NCBI GenBank assembly: GCA_019614645.1
Contig: JABWDB010000008.1
Coordinates: forward strand, 8,060,001-8,124,000
From: Stratiolaelaps scimitus
Lineage: Eukaryota > Arthropoda > Arachnida > Mesostigmata > Laelapidae
DNA length: 64,000 bases
Direction: 5' to 3'
Below the pieces are notes generated by a model. It was not told the origin of the DNA and ran no database searches. It saw only the letters and a program-made list of their open reading frames with translations. Position numbers and translations under genes: made by a program. The number at the start of each line of letters is the position of its first letter. Within the stretch, counting starts at the first letter, position 1. Below, piece by piece: positions 13,426 through 24,968 of the stretch.

Positions 13426-14100
13426 AACAAATAAAGGCTAAAATAGGTAAAAAGCCTAGGTACTTGGGCAGGCTAGACGAAGAGCCTCCGCCGCGAGAAG
13501 ACGCAGTTCGCACTGATTTGTGCTGCTATTTATTTTTGTTGTATTTTTAATTCGCTTCTAGTGACAGTAGGAATCGTAGCGAGTCTCTCGAGAATGTCTA
13601 AATCTATTTTTTACGAATTTCTTCCAAAATTTCATTATAAGGTACTTTATTACATTCTACGTTGCTTCTAAGCCTAACACGTTACTCAAATGTTTTCTGT
13701 ACACTCTGTATGTGCTTGTTATTTTAAGTTAAACTTATGTTCCACACGAGGGACACATATATGAGAATGAGCGTCATGTGCCAGTTGAAGAATTACCTGT
13801 AAACATACGGTTTATTTACTATAAATGAACGTAATGTTCAGTTTGGTCTCCTGGAGGCAGGCGTCACAATTGCTGATACATTTTCACGATGTTTAAAATT
13901 GGTTGACGTAGGGACACCCAGATCACGCATTTGGTCAACTGCTGTCAATTCGAGATTGTCAATGTCATGACTTCTCACCGCGTTATTTCACTCGAAATGC
14001 ATAATCCGGAAGTTATGGACAGAAATATTTAGATCAAGTTCTACAAAAATAGTAAATCGTCCTAACTGAGGCGAGGAAGATTACTCTTTTTTATCTCGAG
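13426..14100. other. Inverted-repeat spacer, left part
   Basis: AT-rich DNA between the arms. No gene or repeat recognised. Confidence 0.5.
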
Positions 14101-14101
14101 A

Positions 14102-14385
14102 CTAGCGATGTCTGTCTCTGTCCCATTCTGCTTGCCAGGCAGCTAGGGTCTGTTCCCAGTCGAACCTCCCCTCCATGAGTCGCCTCCGTCGCTGTTCAGC
14201 TTTGAGGTCCCGGGGTGCCGTTCCAGCGAGGACCGCTTGAGTGCTCACCGTTCTATATGATTGCGCGACCCGGAGAGCCAGCGTCCGCTGGGTTCTCCTG
14301 AGGGTCCTCCTGATGTACGCGCGGGACGTCGGTGCAGAGACCCAAATCGGGGCGCCGAACATCTACTGTCCATCTGAAGTAATCT
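14102..14385 (-). mobile_element. R1-like LINE, reverse transcriptase C-terminal fragment
   Basis: On the minus strand the frame reads FGAPIWVSAPTSRAYIRR, LRRTQRTLALRVAQSYRTVS, then a hydrophobic-Gly segment and WEQTLAAWQAEWDRD. This is the block that follows the reverse transcriptase in R1/Jockey-type ORF2 proteins (consensus YGAPIW, RR.LALRV...YRTVS). It is the segment just upstream of what the 1562-2190 fragment encodes, so both may come from one family. It sits inside the long inverted repeat. No start, catalytic YADD or 3' end is present. Confidence 0.75.
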
Positions 14386-14571
14386 ATCTGGTGCTGCCTG
14401 CTCTTGTCGGTCATTTTCTTGAGCACGTGTGCAAGATGTAACAAAGAGGTTCCAGAATTGTCCCTTGAGAACATGTGGTTGACGGTACAGAAGAAATTTG
14501 GATAACGTGTTGCTTTTAGATGCAAACTGGGACAAAATAAAATATAGTATAATAGTTCATAATGAGAATTC

Positions 14572-15082
14572 ACTGCGTCAAATATAGGGTAGTGTATTTT
14601 CGTATTGCAATTCCACCCGTATTTTTTTTGTTATCGGACTTCGAAGCCGTCGACGGCGAATACGGAAAATCGCAGTAAATCGACAGTCTGAAGTCCAGAA
14701 TGGCGATCCATCTATGCATAGCTTGAATAGAACATTTGATCTTCAGAAATCAATATAGCAAACTGATTTCAGACGAAACAGATTGAATCACGGTAGAGAA
14801 GGGTCTCTTTAGATGTTGTATTGTACAAAAGAAACCATTTCGCGGCTGATGCTTGCTGAGAGAGGGGAGGCATCATACCAAGTAACGAACAAGCAGCAGG
14901 TTGGCCGTGCAGGTTGAGCGGGACTTGAAGAAACCCTCTCATAGTGCCAACTTGGCCTGTGCTGTCTGAGAAATACACAATTTGAGTTGACGCTTGAAAT
15001 TAGCACAGCTGGGATTGAAGATGGGAGTCCATGCAAAGGTCGCTGGAGTTGGTTCTTGAATAGAAATCACCTGCTCGCTCTC
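14572..15082 (-). repeat. Long inverted repeat, right arm
   Basis: Reverse-complement partner of 12,849-13,425, separated from it by about 1.15 kb. The outer end reads CACCTGCTCGCTCT. No terminal duplication of flanking bases is evident. A transcript crossing both arms would fold into a duplex of about 500 bp. Confidence 0.85.
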
Positions 15083-15156
15083 GTTACCCTCTCATATATG
15101 CCTGACTTTTCGAGAGTGAGTGCAATTAGCAGTGATTAACACCGGAGCTTCATCTG

Positions 15157-15165
15157 TATATAAGG
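15157..15165 (+). promoter_or_regulatory. TATA-like element upstream of 2H gene
   Basis: TATATAAGG lies 75 bp past the inverted-repeat arm. Transcription usually begins about 30 bp after such a box, here near 15,187. That would leave out the ATG at 15,179 and make the ATG at 15,254 the first one. This is inferred from sequence alone. Confidence 0.4.
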
Positions 15166-15178
15166 GCATTTTACACAC

Positions 15179-15988
15179 ATGACGATTGCCACTGCTTGTT
15201 CGACGAACGAGAAGAGGTCAACTCCAGTAAAGTGCGTAGGCTCTACTGCCCAGATGAAAACCAAGGAGAACTATCGCCGGCAACGATTTTATGTGACTCT
15301 ACCAATCGACGAGGAGAAGACGTTGCAAGGACTACAAACCATAACCGAACGTCTGCGGCCCACTCTGTGGCCTGCCAGCAACCCCGAAGATCTGAAGTTC
15401 CAAGTCAAGAACAGGTCAACGTTGCACGTTACCTTATGGGATGGTGATCTATCACAAGTTGAGGTGAAATCGTTCGCTGAACATCTCCGGACCTTCGTCA
15501 CCTCAAGGATCCATCTCTTCGCCGAACTGAAGCTCGGGTTTGAGACGCTGGACCTGCTCCCAACACTCGAGAAATGTTTCATTGCTGCTTACGTTGGTCG
15601 TGATAACGCCGCGAAGCTCAGTACGCTTCAGAGAGCGCTCTGTAAACATCTATCCAAAGTTGGGTTTCCTGTTTCGGGTAATGGTTCGTACAGACCCCAC
15701 TGTACTCTCGCGACGTGCAGCAATGCTGTCGTGTCTCGCGACATTCAGCGAGAGCTCACCTGCTTTAAGGAGTCAGCAATGGACGTTAGTGAAATGCATC
15801 CAACAAAGCTCGCTGTCAGTTCGGAAGGGCGCACTCTCGCGTTAGTCAACTTCAGCGAGGCCAACATCACAGTGACCTTAAAGCCACCGAAAGTTCAGCC
15901 AGGATTTGACACCGCGATCGTTCTATCGAGCTCAAAGACATCCCAGTCAGGCCGGCAGAGCATCTCCAACAACTGTTCTTTGCCGTAG
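15179..15988 (+). CDS. 2H phosphoesterase-domain protein (LigT/AKAP7-like)
   Basis: 269 codons from the first ATG. The domain starts near residue 34 with RRQRFYVTLPID. Two HxT motifs mark the 2H phosphoesterase fold: H83-V-T85-L and YRPH174-C-T176-L, 91 residues apart, which fits the family. 2H enzymes act on cyclic phosphates or 2'-5' linkages of RNA; the substrate here is unknown. Overall shape is nearest to AKAP7/ASCC1-like and LigT-like members. If the TATA box at 15,157 is used, translation would start at Met26 (15,254), which still keeps the whole domain. After about residue 243 the frame turns serine-rich and ends, while a LINE ORF1-like frame opens in the -1 register over the same bases (15,910-15,988). 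This suggests one longer protein broken by a single-base change. No intron signals are needed. Catalytic residues look intact. Confidence 0.7.
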   Translation: MTIATACSTNEKRSTPVKCVGSTAQMKTKENYRRQRFYVTLPIDEEKTLQGLQTITERLRPTLWPASNPEDLKFQVKNRSTLHVTLWDGDLSQVEVKSFAEHLRTFVTSRIHLFAELKLGFETLDLLPTLEKCFIAAYVGRDNAAKLSTLQRALCKHLSKVGFPVSGNGSYRPHCTLATCSNAVVSRDIQRELTCFKESAMDVSEMHPTKLAVSSEGRTLALVNFSEANITVTLKPPKVQPGFDTAIVLSSSKTSQSGRQSISNNCSLP

Positions 15989-16398
15989 CGCGCCTTGTCA
16001 ACTTCCATCTTGACGAGTCGAAAGTCTTGAGCTGTGAGCGAGTCCCACAAAATACCTACTCAGGAAATCAGCGAACTCCTGACATCGTGGTTGTACTGGC
16101 TGATTCAGAAACACAGCGTAGCTTCATTGCAAGCGTCAAAAAGTACTGGTGGAGCAAGGAGTACACGGTACTAGCGAGCGACATTGACTCCGGCCTACCA
16201 TCGACGAAGATCTCTGTCGTTAGCCAGCTGCCGCATGCAACGAGGAAACTTCTCGCGCAAGCGAAGCATTTTCAAAAGCAGCATGGGTTCGTCTACTGCG
16301 GAATCGTAGACAACGATGGAGTTAACTTGCGTAAAAGTTACAATAGTACAAAGCACATCATCCGCAAATTTGAAGACCTGGCTAAGATACCGGTATGA
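15910..16398 (+). pseudogene. LINE ORF1p-like RNA-binding protein (FP25K-like C-terminal domain)
   Basis: The frame opens after a stop at 15,907-15,909, has no early ATG, and overlaps the end of the 2H frame. In order it shows IELKDIP (15,925-15,945), LVNFHLDESKVLSCERVP, TPDIVVVLADSETQRSF, then ISVVSQLPHATRKLLAQAK, GFVYCGIVDNDGVNLRKS and HIIRKFEDL before the stop. This is the arrangement of ORF1 proteins of CR1/Jockey-type LINEs and of the related baculovirus FP25K domain: an RRM-like fold, then a motif resembling INESLTP...LL..A and a terminal strand-helix unit. Such proteins bind RNA. The usual N-terminal coiled coil or zinc finger is not seen; a 2H domain stands in its place. No endonuclease/reverse transcriptase follows. 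It may be the second half of a frameshifted fusion protein or a separate unit. Confidence 0.6.
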
Positions 16399-16599
16399 TG
16401 CTGCCGCTTAATAACTCCCCATGCCGCTTGTCCTGGCTTCGTGTGGAAGAGCACTTGATCGAAATACAAACCTGGAAGTCCCTTGGCCTCAGCAAGCTAT
16501 CAAGCCGCACGCACCTCGACTCGAGATCATTGACAACATGAGAAGATTTGCTTGGCTTTTGAAACCACAATACATTTATTTTGTATTGCATGTACATGT

Positions 16600-19500
16600 A
16601 ATCTAGGTATTTTTTTTGAATATGTTATTATAGTATAACTATCACGTGAGTAAATGATAACCAATCTACACTATGTATGTTATCAGATTCGCCACACTTG
16701 AGAACGACCACGTGTAATATATTGATTAAAACCAACTAACATACAGAATGTACTTATGTTTACAGGGATCAGTCCAGGACCAGGAGACGGTCGGCTACAA
16801 TATAGATGAAACCCAGGCGCACAATTACGGCCAACGCTAAGGACGTGGCGACTCGACTCAATCCAGCCTCTACGAAATATGAATCTGCGACATCCTATAT
16901 ATTGTAATATTGTTAATAAATAAGTTAGATAAAATAAAAAATCAATATAGATCATTATAATGAATAATCAAATGTATAATAAACAAGTTCATGTATGTAT
17001 ATTGCTCTTTGTAAACACAGTCTCTTCAATTAAATCATTTGACAATCTAATTGTGAATCAATTCATATCATGGCAATTGTTTATCTTGTGTCGGAGAGGT
17101 AGATTCAACATAAACCAACCCTTTGAGATCCCAATAGGAAGTTAACGGTCATTTGAATTAGGCAAAATTTGACTCAATTACATACACATAAACTTTGTAA
17201 ACAGGCTGTACATATGATGATGATAATAATAACGATAATAATTTTTTTATATCAAATTAGTTATCTGTATTTCTTTGTATAATATATACATACAATGCGA
17301 CTTTGAGTTCACGTCATAGTTAAAGTACAGTTTAGGATCAACACACTGGGCATGACTTCGCTTAGCGTGACATCCGATTATACGCGCTCGTATGGAAACG
17401 TGAAGACCACGGAAGGGCAGTCGTTCGCCAACGTCTTGCCGCCAAACCACCTTTCCTCGTTAGGCGATTTCAATTTGGGTAGGTTGTTCAGGATTTCTCG
17501 GATCATCGTACTTGAGAATGGCGTAGGTGACTACTAATTGATTAGAGCGCATGCGCATCAGGCATTCCGGTAGTATCAACAAAAAAAAAGGTGAATACTA
17601 ATTGGACCATGTATACGGGATTGGCGGCGGGCTAAATGTCACCAGGTAAGTCACTTAGAATAGTTACGTTTGGACCACTTTTACCGTATAAAACCAAATG
17701 CAGAGGACTCCACCGTTCTATTTGCGATGTCGGCTTCATAAAAGGGTACGATTCTGCCGACGATTTAGCCCACTGTAGCATATGTTACTATGGGCGACTG
17801 TGAGAAAGTGCATCCCATTCACTCGATCTCAACATCGCTCTCGCCGATAGATCTCTGACAACGACTTATCGTACTTAACGACTACTTCGAATGAAGCACC
17901 TAATTTCGTCGCCCAGGTTTCTAACCTAATCCACTCATGGGTAGACGGCACCCCGTCGCCCGGAAACATCTGCCCAACAGCACACGATATTAGTAAATAC
18001 AATGGGACGACGCCCGCGATACGCCCACGGTCAATTGTTATTGTTGGGATTAGTTGCTTTCGGTTGCTGGTTCGATCATCTGGCCAAGTGTCAACCTAAG
18101 AAGGGAGATGACGCTTACATATGAGCAATAGCCTACAACGACATCGCCGTATACTACTTCGTCATCGTTTGTCACCGTCCATGATATATAGTAGTCGTTT
18201 GCAGCAATTATGTGATAACTAACTCGCTTCTGCCTGTCAAAGGCTCTTATATATAGACAGACATATACACACACACGCCCACACATAGTCACACAGACCG
18301 AGTCGTCCAGCAGCATTATAATAGAAACTCTCTCGCAATTAGCAGAAGGGACTCTGGCTGAGCAGTTCCTCGCCTCGTCGGGGGTCGGGTGCCGCTCGCC
18401 AGCGGATGGTGACGCTCCTTGTTGGAGTTGCTGCCAGAAACTCGGCTTGACTGTTGTCAACCCGGTAGCGCCCGCGCGCGCGCCTGCCCCGCGCGATGCA
18501 GCTCACAAAGCCGATGTCATTTCGTTGGTACCGACCCGACCCCCTCTGTACGGATGCGTGCTTGTGGGCGTATGCGTCCCATTATGCTATGAGCTATATG
18601 TCGCTTGTCTGCGATGCATACGACCCATCGTAGTGCACACAACGCTCTCAACCATTGTGCAACACTATGATATATTAGTGTATGCTATGCCATAATATGT
18701 ATCTTGCTGACCCCATTACCACTAATGAGAGCCCTGATAGATTCCCATCTCTGCTGATTGCATACATTATTCAGTCCGCCTAAGTGGCCAAAGTGTAAAA
18801 TACTCCATGTCGGCGACAAGGGTACGACGCCCACACGCTGACATCGGCATCACGTCGAGACCGATATGTGAGACTTTCAGTTCGTGCAGCCAGGCATCAC
18901 CAGTGGGGGTATTGTAGCTGAGGCAGCTATGAGACTAGTGCAATGGATCGTATTTTTACTGCTATCGACGTCTGCGGCCGCCGGCTGTGTTCGCATGGCG
19001 CGATAGCGAGAAAAAGAGAGCGCCACTGTTAATGAGATTCCAGAAGAAGCAAGAAATTACTGGAGTCGAACGACAATTGGACCGAGGCGGCGAGGTAGAA
19101 ATCTCTAACGACAAAGGCGGAATTGCCGATTTAAGTCTTAGCTGCCGATTCCATGTTGCTGCTACTCTGCAAGCTTGTATTTGAATTAAATGAATCACTA
19201 AAGTGGATTTTGCGGCGTGTCTTATAACCGATCGATAGTCTAAGACATTTGTAGCTATTTTCGGTTACAGTAAAGATGGGAAAATAATCAAAGCCCCAGC
19301 GCACGGTGAACCGCGAAATGTAGGCTTTGTACTTCACAGGTTAGGTAGACGAGTTTATTTCATCTATTCAACCTGATCCAATCCGTTGATGCTCTCATTC
19401 AGTCGACATCTCGTGACTAGCTGAACTGCTCAGGTGCGCCTCGTTAACGCAAGCGACATTATCCTACGAGTTTGTCCGGGGACTGTGTCATCGTCCAAAT

Positions 19501-21285
19501 ACTGGATACGTTTTGCCCTTGGATGAATGCACATTCTGTGGCATGCCAATAACAGAGACAGGCCTAAATAGAACGCTATTTCTTGCTTTCGAACGGTGAA
19601 CATCAGAGATAAGCACAACCCTGTGACTATGCAGTGCGATGCTAATGATGAATTGACCTCGAGCCCAGCCTACTATAAACTACGTATATGATTTTATTGT
19701 CACGCAACAGAAACGCCGAGGTGGGATCGTGTTTGGAACGTATCTACTTCACAAACGTCACATGGGTAACGTACCATTTCTCGGATGAAGGTTGTCTGTC
19801 TGCTTTGTTATGTGAGATCCTTCCTTTGAAACGGGCATATGGCCCCCCCCCCTTCAATTCTTGTGGCGACTGCGGTGGAAAAGGCTGAACTGGCACTCTC
19901 GCCCTCAATGCCTGCTGAATACCAGCGATGGCCCCGATATTCACCTGTCCAGCCACCCGGTAACCGGACCGATGATTCAGCTGATTTGCTTTCCGGCATT
20001 GCCGGTCAGTTCGGCTGCTTCTCAGAATGTTCTCCCTTACCGGCCAATTTACTTTTGACTCTTGCTCTTCGTCCTTGCCTGAAATTGTGGTGGACAAGTT
20101 TTCGCTTAAAGGGCCAAATGATCAGAAAGGCAGAAGTGTCTTTTGAAGAGAGTATTGCCCATTGCAAGGATATTGGGCGTTTGAGAAATTTTAACCCTTA
20201 TAGGGCAAACTATTGAATATGTAGACTCCAAACAAATGTATCTTTCCTTATCGTTCCCCTTCATCATCTGTTCCTTTTTCAATTAGAGCCTTCACCAAAT
20301 TACCCATCTTGCTGAATACGAATAGTCGAAGAGTCGGGATGTTATGCCCGCCAACACGTACAGCAACGGCCCTCTCTACTTGCACGGAAATAATAAATCT
20401 ATGCCTTTACAAGCGATTCCGTAAACTCCATCCAAGTATACAGGGTGGTCCATTCGCCGAAAAGTAAAGCTCGCCAGAGGCAAATGCTTCCCTGATTAGG
20501 ATACTAGCGGGAGTGCTACATTTTCTGCTAATTCGTGATGTCGTCAGTTATTTTTCCAAGTAATTTGCAACACACACACCATGCGTACTGTCTATTTTCA
20601 TGGCACACAATTATTGGCCTTTGCTGCGAATATAATGGCTGTCGCCTTACGCAAGCGGTGTACAGAGCGCATGCATTTGGGCACCGCTAAGGGAAATCTA
20701 ATTAAACATCTCCGCGGAACGGAACGTGCATTCCACTGACTCCCACATGCCTGCGTTCGGGTGTTCGACAACATCGATACGTCCGCTGCAGTTAGATGGC
20801 TACTAAGAGGGAATTAGTATCAATACCATTTTGTTTTGTATTGACTAGCTCTGATCGACGCTGAGTGGAATTCCGGTACGCCCGCGATGTTTGACCGCAG
20901 CTCATTTCGATGCACTGGACGCACATACTTCCCAATGAGCGCGCTGGTGTGCCATCTGTTGCGAAGTTTTCGCAAGGATGAGGAGTTTATCGTGGGTCAC
21001 TGACGTTCGGTGGCAGATCGCAGTACGGTAGTCCGAGCCGGTGATGTCTACTTCAGTAGGGGCGGGTTTGATGCAGATTTGCGATTCCTGGATGCCTATC
21101 CGGTGAGGTTGTGATTCTTGTGGATGCGTTCAAAAAGTGACCCAACCCTAGGGTGAGTTGCGTTTCGTAATGAGTACTCCATGTGGTGTCGCTATCGAAG
21201 ATTGAGGGAGCAATCCCTATTGTTTCGAGCACCCTATATCGTAAAGCAGTTTGTGGGTTATTAGATAATCAGCGTAGTGCCCCAC
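16600..21285. other. Non-coding stretch, nothing firm
   Basis: AT-rich to 18 kb, then a short GC-rich patch at about 18,340-18,500 with (CG)n. A TATA-like CTTATATATAG lies at 18,243. A 125-codon frame at 19,839-20,216 has no recognisable motif. No repeat of a named family was found. Confidence 0.45.
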
Positions 21286-21287
21286 GT

Positions 21288-21392
21288 GAAAATCGGTTCT
21301 GGGTTTAGTCAGTAAGGGTCTGACGCTACCAGGCAAATACCTTAGTGTGAGGCCTAGTGTCCATGCAGGATTTACCTTTAACCTCTTAAAGA
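21288..21392 (+). mobile_element. R1-like LINE 3' end, very short copy
   Basis: Reads ATCGGTTCTGGGTTTAGTCA, then the shared block ending GCAGGATTTACCTTTAACCT. It matches the 3' ends at 1562, 8843 and 36003 but is in the plus orientation. Only about 105 bp remain, all untranslated. Confidence 0.75.
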
Positions 21393-21394
21393 AG

Positions 21395-22610
21395 AATCCA
21401 ATCAGTGTAGCAGCGGGCGGCAGCTAACTCGACTTCCGACGGTCAGTGGCGTCGGGTAATCAACACGTTTATGAAATCCGCATCGGAAAATGCCAGTGAT
21501 GAGAGTCAAGCCATAGTTGAAGTAACAGTCATTTCAGCCGTCGTACGAACGGTACAATGTCGATAGCATTTCCTTACACTGAGCGATTTTACCCCACGGG
21601 TAGCCGTCCTATATCGAAGATGTTCCCATCGCCAATGATAGCCAGAACGAATTCTGCGTCGCCGAATCCGACACGGCTCAAACGAATGTACAAGGCCTCG
21701 CACGCATCCCATGCGTTCGCTCTGTCCTTGAAAACTCGAGCGTTTTCAACAGATTGAAATTGGTCAGTACTCATGATATATTATATTACATGTGTATATC
21801 TGCCAGTCGTCATTTCCATCGATGAAACCGTGCCTCTATGAAAACGTGACCCAGACGTCGAGATGTGTTCATCGCGAAATCATTCGAGGAAACAATTTCC
21901 TCCAAAACGATGATTGCCGCCCCTTCCACGTATGACCACGAAGGGAAAGAACATCAGCAGATACTCGCCGCATGTGTGATCCCCCCCCCCCTACAATTGA
22001 ATTTGGACGAGACATGCTCAGGGAGAAGACTAGTCTTAGAAATTCGATACGCGAGGTTAGTAGGCCTTGCCGCTGTAGACAAAACGCCGAGATGAAGCCC
22101 CGAGGGAGCGTGGTGAGATGGCATCGAAGCGACGCAACGTCCGGAAAGAAGGACTCCTCGGAGGGGTCGGCAATGACAAGGTACAGGTTTTTTTGCCCCA
22201 ATAGCTATTGCTGGCTATACCATCAATAATCTGCGTGGATTCTCCCCCACGATCCCGTAACCTATCGCAACAATTGGGGCAGCGTGCGCCCCAGGTGATG
22301 AGCCCATTGGGAAGATACTGATGCCGAGTCTTTAGAGCTCTTTAGGCTTAGGCGAATACATGTATATCGCATTCGATTTTCTCATTTCTCGCACTCATTT
22401 CTATAATGTGCATTGGAGGACACGCGAAACGCCTTTCGAGCCGCCATTGAAACACCTATCAAGCGTTGCTCGGGAGGACTTGTGAAATAAATAGCTATAT
22501 GGTTTCTACTCTCAAAACGTCAAACAGTAGTGTTGTAAGGTGCAGATTCTTAGAAATTGTGTTAATCATATCCATCTGGAGGCGTTACAATTTAATGAGT
22601 CATTCTCCGC
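21395..22610. other. Non-coding stretch with possible channel remnant
   Basis: The minus-strand frame 21,589-21,774 has a weak likeness to a two-pore potassium channel (see findings). A run of C lies at about 21,980-21,991. Nothing else recognised. Confidence 0.35.
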
Positions 22611-22612
22611 AT

Positions 22613-22805
22613 CGAGCCCGGAGGCGTGGTGCATTCGTGTGCGCCTCGGTGCAATCGGAGGAGACACGTTGGTGCACGGGCTCGATCGCCACCATTGCAC
22701 ATTTCCATTTAACAGGGTTGTTCGTCTTACGAAGCAATGCCGAAAGCCGTTGTACCATGGACTTCAAATGTTTAAGGCTGAGAGTCAGCCCGAAAACCTT
22801 TTTCT
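22613..22805 (+). mobile_element. tRNA-derived SINE
   Basis: Plus-strand copy. The tRNA-like head has GAGCCCGGAGGCGTGGTG as an A-box region and CGGGCTCGATCGCC (22,677-22,690) as a B box, the internal RNA polymerase III promoter. The body follows (TTGCACATTTCCATTTAACA; GCAATGCCGAAAGCCGTTGT), and the tail reads GGCTGAGAGTCAGCCCGAAA. The TSS would be near 22,613. Divergence from the other copies is moderate. Confidence 0.75.
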
Positions 22806-22809
22806 AGGT

Positions 22810-23655
22810 CATTCTCTGCAAGTCGCCTCCTGACGCGGGGGCGATTTTGAGCCTGCTCTTTGTAGCGGCAACAATATGCAACATTCAAAATCGATGAACC
22901 ACCACATCCGACTTGCAGTTGACATTGGTCTTCTCTGGAAAGCCCGATATCATTGAGAATCTCCCAAAAATCAGCCGCCGATCGACAAGCAAACGATTAC
23001 ATTATTATACAATAATACATTGATGTGAACCAAGCGAAGCATCATCGTAAATTCTCGGTCGTTCGTCACGAGGACATAATGAAAGCGTTGTGAGACGCTG
23101 CCTCAATCCATGAGGCAGTGATATCATGTTATCAGCTGAGAGGGTCGAGCTACACATTTGGCTACGAAAGTCTTTGTTGTCCATTTGTTGACTTCGACAG
23201 ACTCTGCTCTGTCTACTTAGGAAACGAACATGTAAAAGCCTATTCTAAAACGTCTCCCTCCATCTCGCAGTGGGAGGATCTTAAGCCATCTCTGAAACTC
23301 TCTCTGCGACGACAATCGGTGGCGTTTCCGGCGGACTCCTCGAATATTTAGAATCTCGGCAAGCTGCACTCGCCATCGATGTGCCCGTCCCGCGCTTCAC
23401 CGATGAAGCAAGAACTGTAAACCGTGTATAGCTTCACAGCAGGAAGGAGAGACGCTATATAATCCTTCGTTCTAACCTCGCACGATGTCGGCTGTGTCAA
23501 GTGAACGCGCTATTTCCGTGCAGAGCTTGCCGAATAGTATTATATGTATGTGTGCCTATGTACCGGGCTTCCTGGCTGCCGGTTCAACCTATAACGTGTA
23601 TTATATATGCCATAAAATGTCACTGTAAAAAATGTGGCAACTATAAATATATATA

Positions 23656-23704
<49 letters not shown>

Positions 23705-24965
23705 GCATAATTCATAATATCACATATATCTTCATTCTGGTTAAATACCTTCTTACTTATCGCCATCTCGCAGTGTGGCGATACGGTAAGGCGATAGGTA
23801 GACGCGAGACTCGGTCGCTCGCGTCAGCAGGGAAATTTGGTGCAAAGTAACGAAAACCGTTCGACGGTAGACAAGAGGATTTCCTCATAACCATAGTGGT
23901 GTACTTGTAAATGAATATTTTCTACACAATTGCTATTAGGCAATGCGATGACTTCGTATATACGTAATGGTATTATAAGAAACAATTCTCTGGTAAATTT
24001 CATTGTTGAACACATCTTATTACTATATTGTAATACAGTAACGTGAATTGACATTCTCTGTATTCCACCATCACCCCTAACGTGGGTAAAAGATTCTTGT
24101 GCTTCACTGACCTGATTGCTAGACCTCCGTTACACTATCATAGGTATGCTTTTTGCGAGACCTGTATCGTTGTATAATGCTGTCCCGTGACTAAATAAGA
24201 ACTTGAATTGAATTCTGGCAGAACTATCTACTAGCCAACTGGCTTCGTCAATGTTGGCTCCGGTGACCTGCACGATGATACTGATGCTTAAATAAGCTGA
24301 TCTCGAAGTGGAAAATCCGCGCTGCCCCTCTGCTTCTAGGCTACCGACGTGTGATCACTGAAGCATCAATTTAAATCAGATAAATACATATTTCTCTCGT
24401 CCAATTCAGGGGCCAACTGAATATGTTTCGGCAGGGCGCAAAGTAAAGTCTTGCCACTGCGGTGCCCCGAACGAATTAAAATATTCAGATGACCTTGGCG
24501 GTTTCCACGTGCTCAGGCGTATGAGGCGTTTCAGTACATGTCACTACAAGAAAATGTAATCTGTAAGCCAAACACTGCGTGACTGTGGTGCTTACGACGA
24601 TATCCAGCGTCCTTTGAATGGCACCTTTTCGTCGACAGCCTTATGCTGAACAATGATCTCCGAAACTCGAACAGTACCGCGCCTACGGCACTCTGCAGCT
24701 TGCAACACCATGGGGCTATATATCTATTCCCAAGCAAACAGGACTCTGCAACTAGCACAAGCAGGCGACCAGTAGATGCAAGTGTTGTTGGACAATTTGT
24801 GTATAAATAAAGCTCATTTTCGAGCGGAGATAGCTTGCATTTACGTATTGTAAAATGTAACGTGCGTTTTGCCTTACATAGCTTGCAATCACCACTATAA
24901 ACCCTTATATATTCCACTCAAAAAACGCCATATATAACGCTTCTATGTGGAAGTATTAGATGTAG
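22810..24965. other. Non-coding stretch with long (TA)n
   Basis: A (TA)n tract of about 55 bp lies at 23,646-23,701. No ORF1 of the LINE that starts near 25.1 kb can be found here. Confidence 0.55.
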
Positions 24966-24968
24966 ACT

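Noticed and set aside
20440..20480. ACAGGGTGGTCCATTCG, resembling ends of some arthropod DNA transposons
   Set aside because: No matching inverted end or transposase was found nearby, and the motif is too short.
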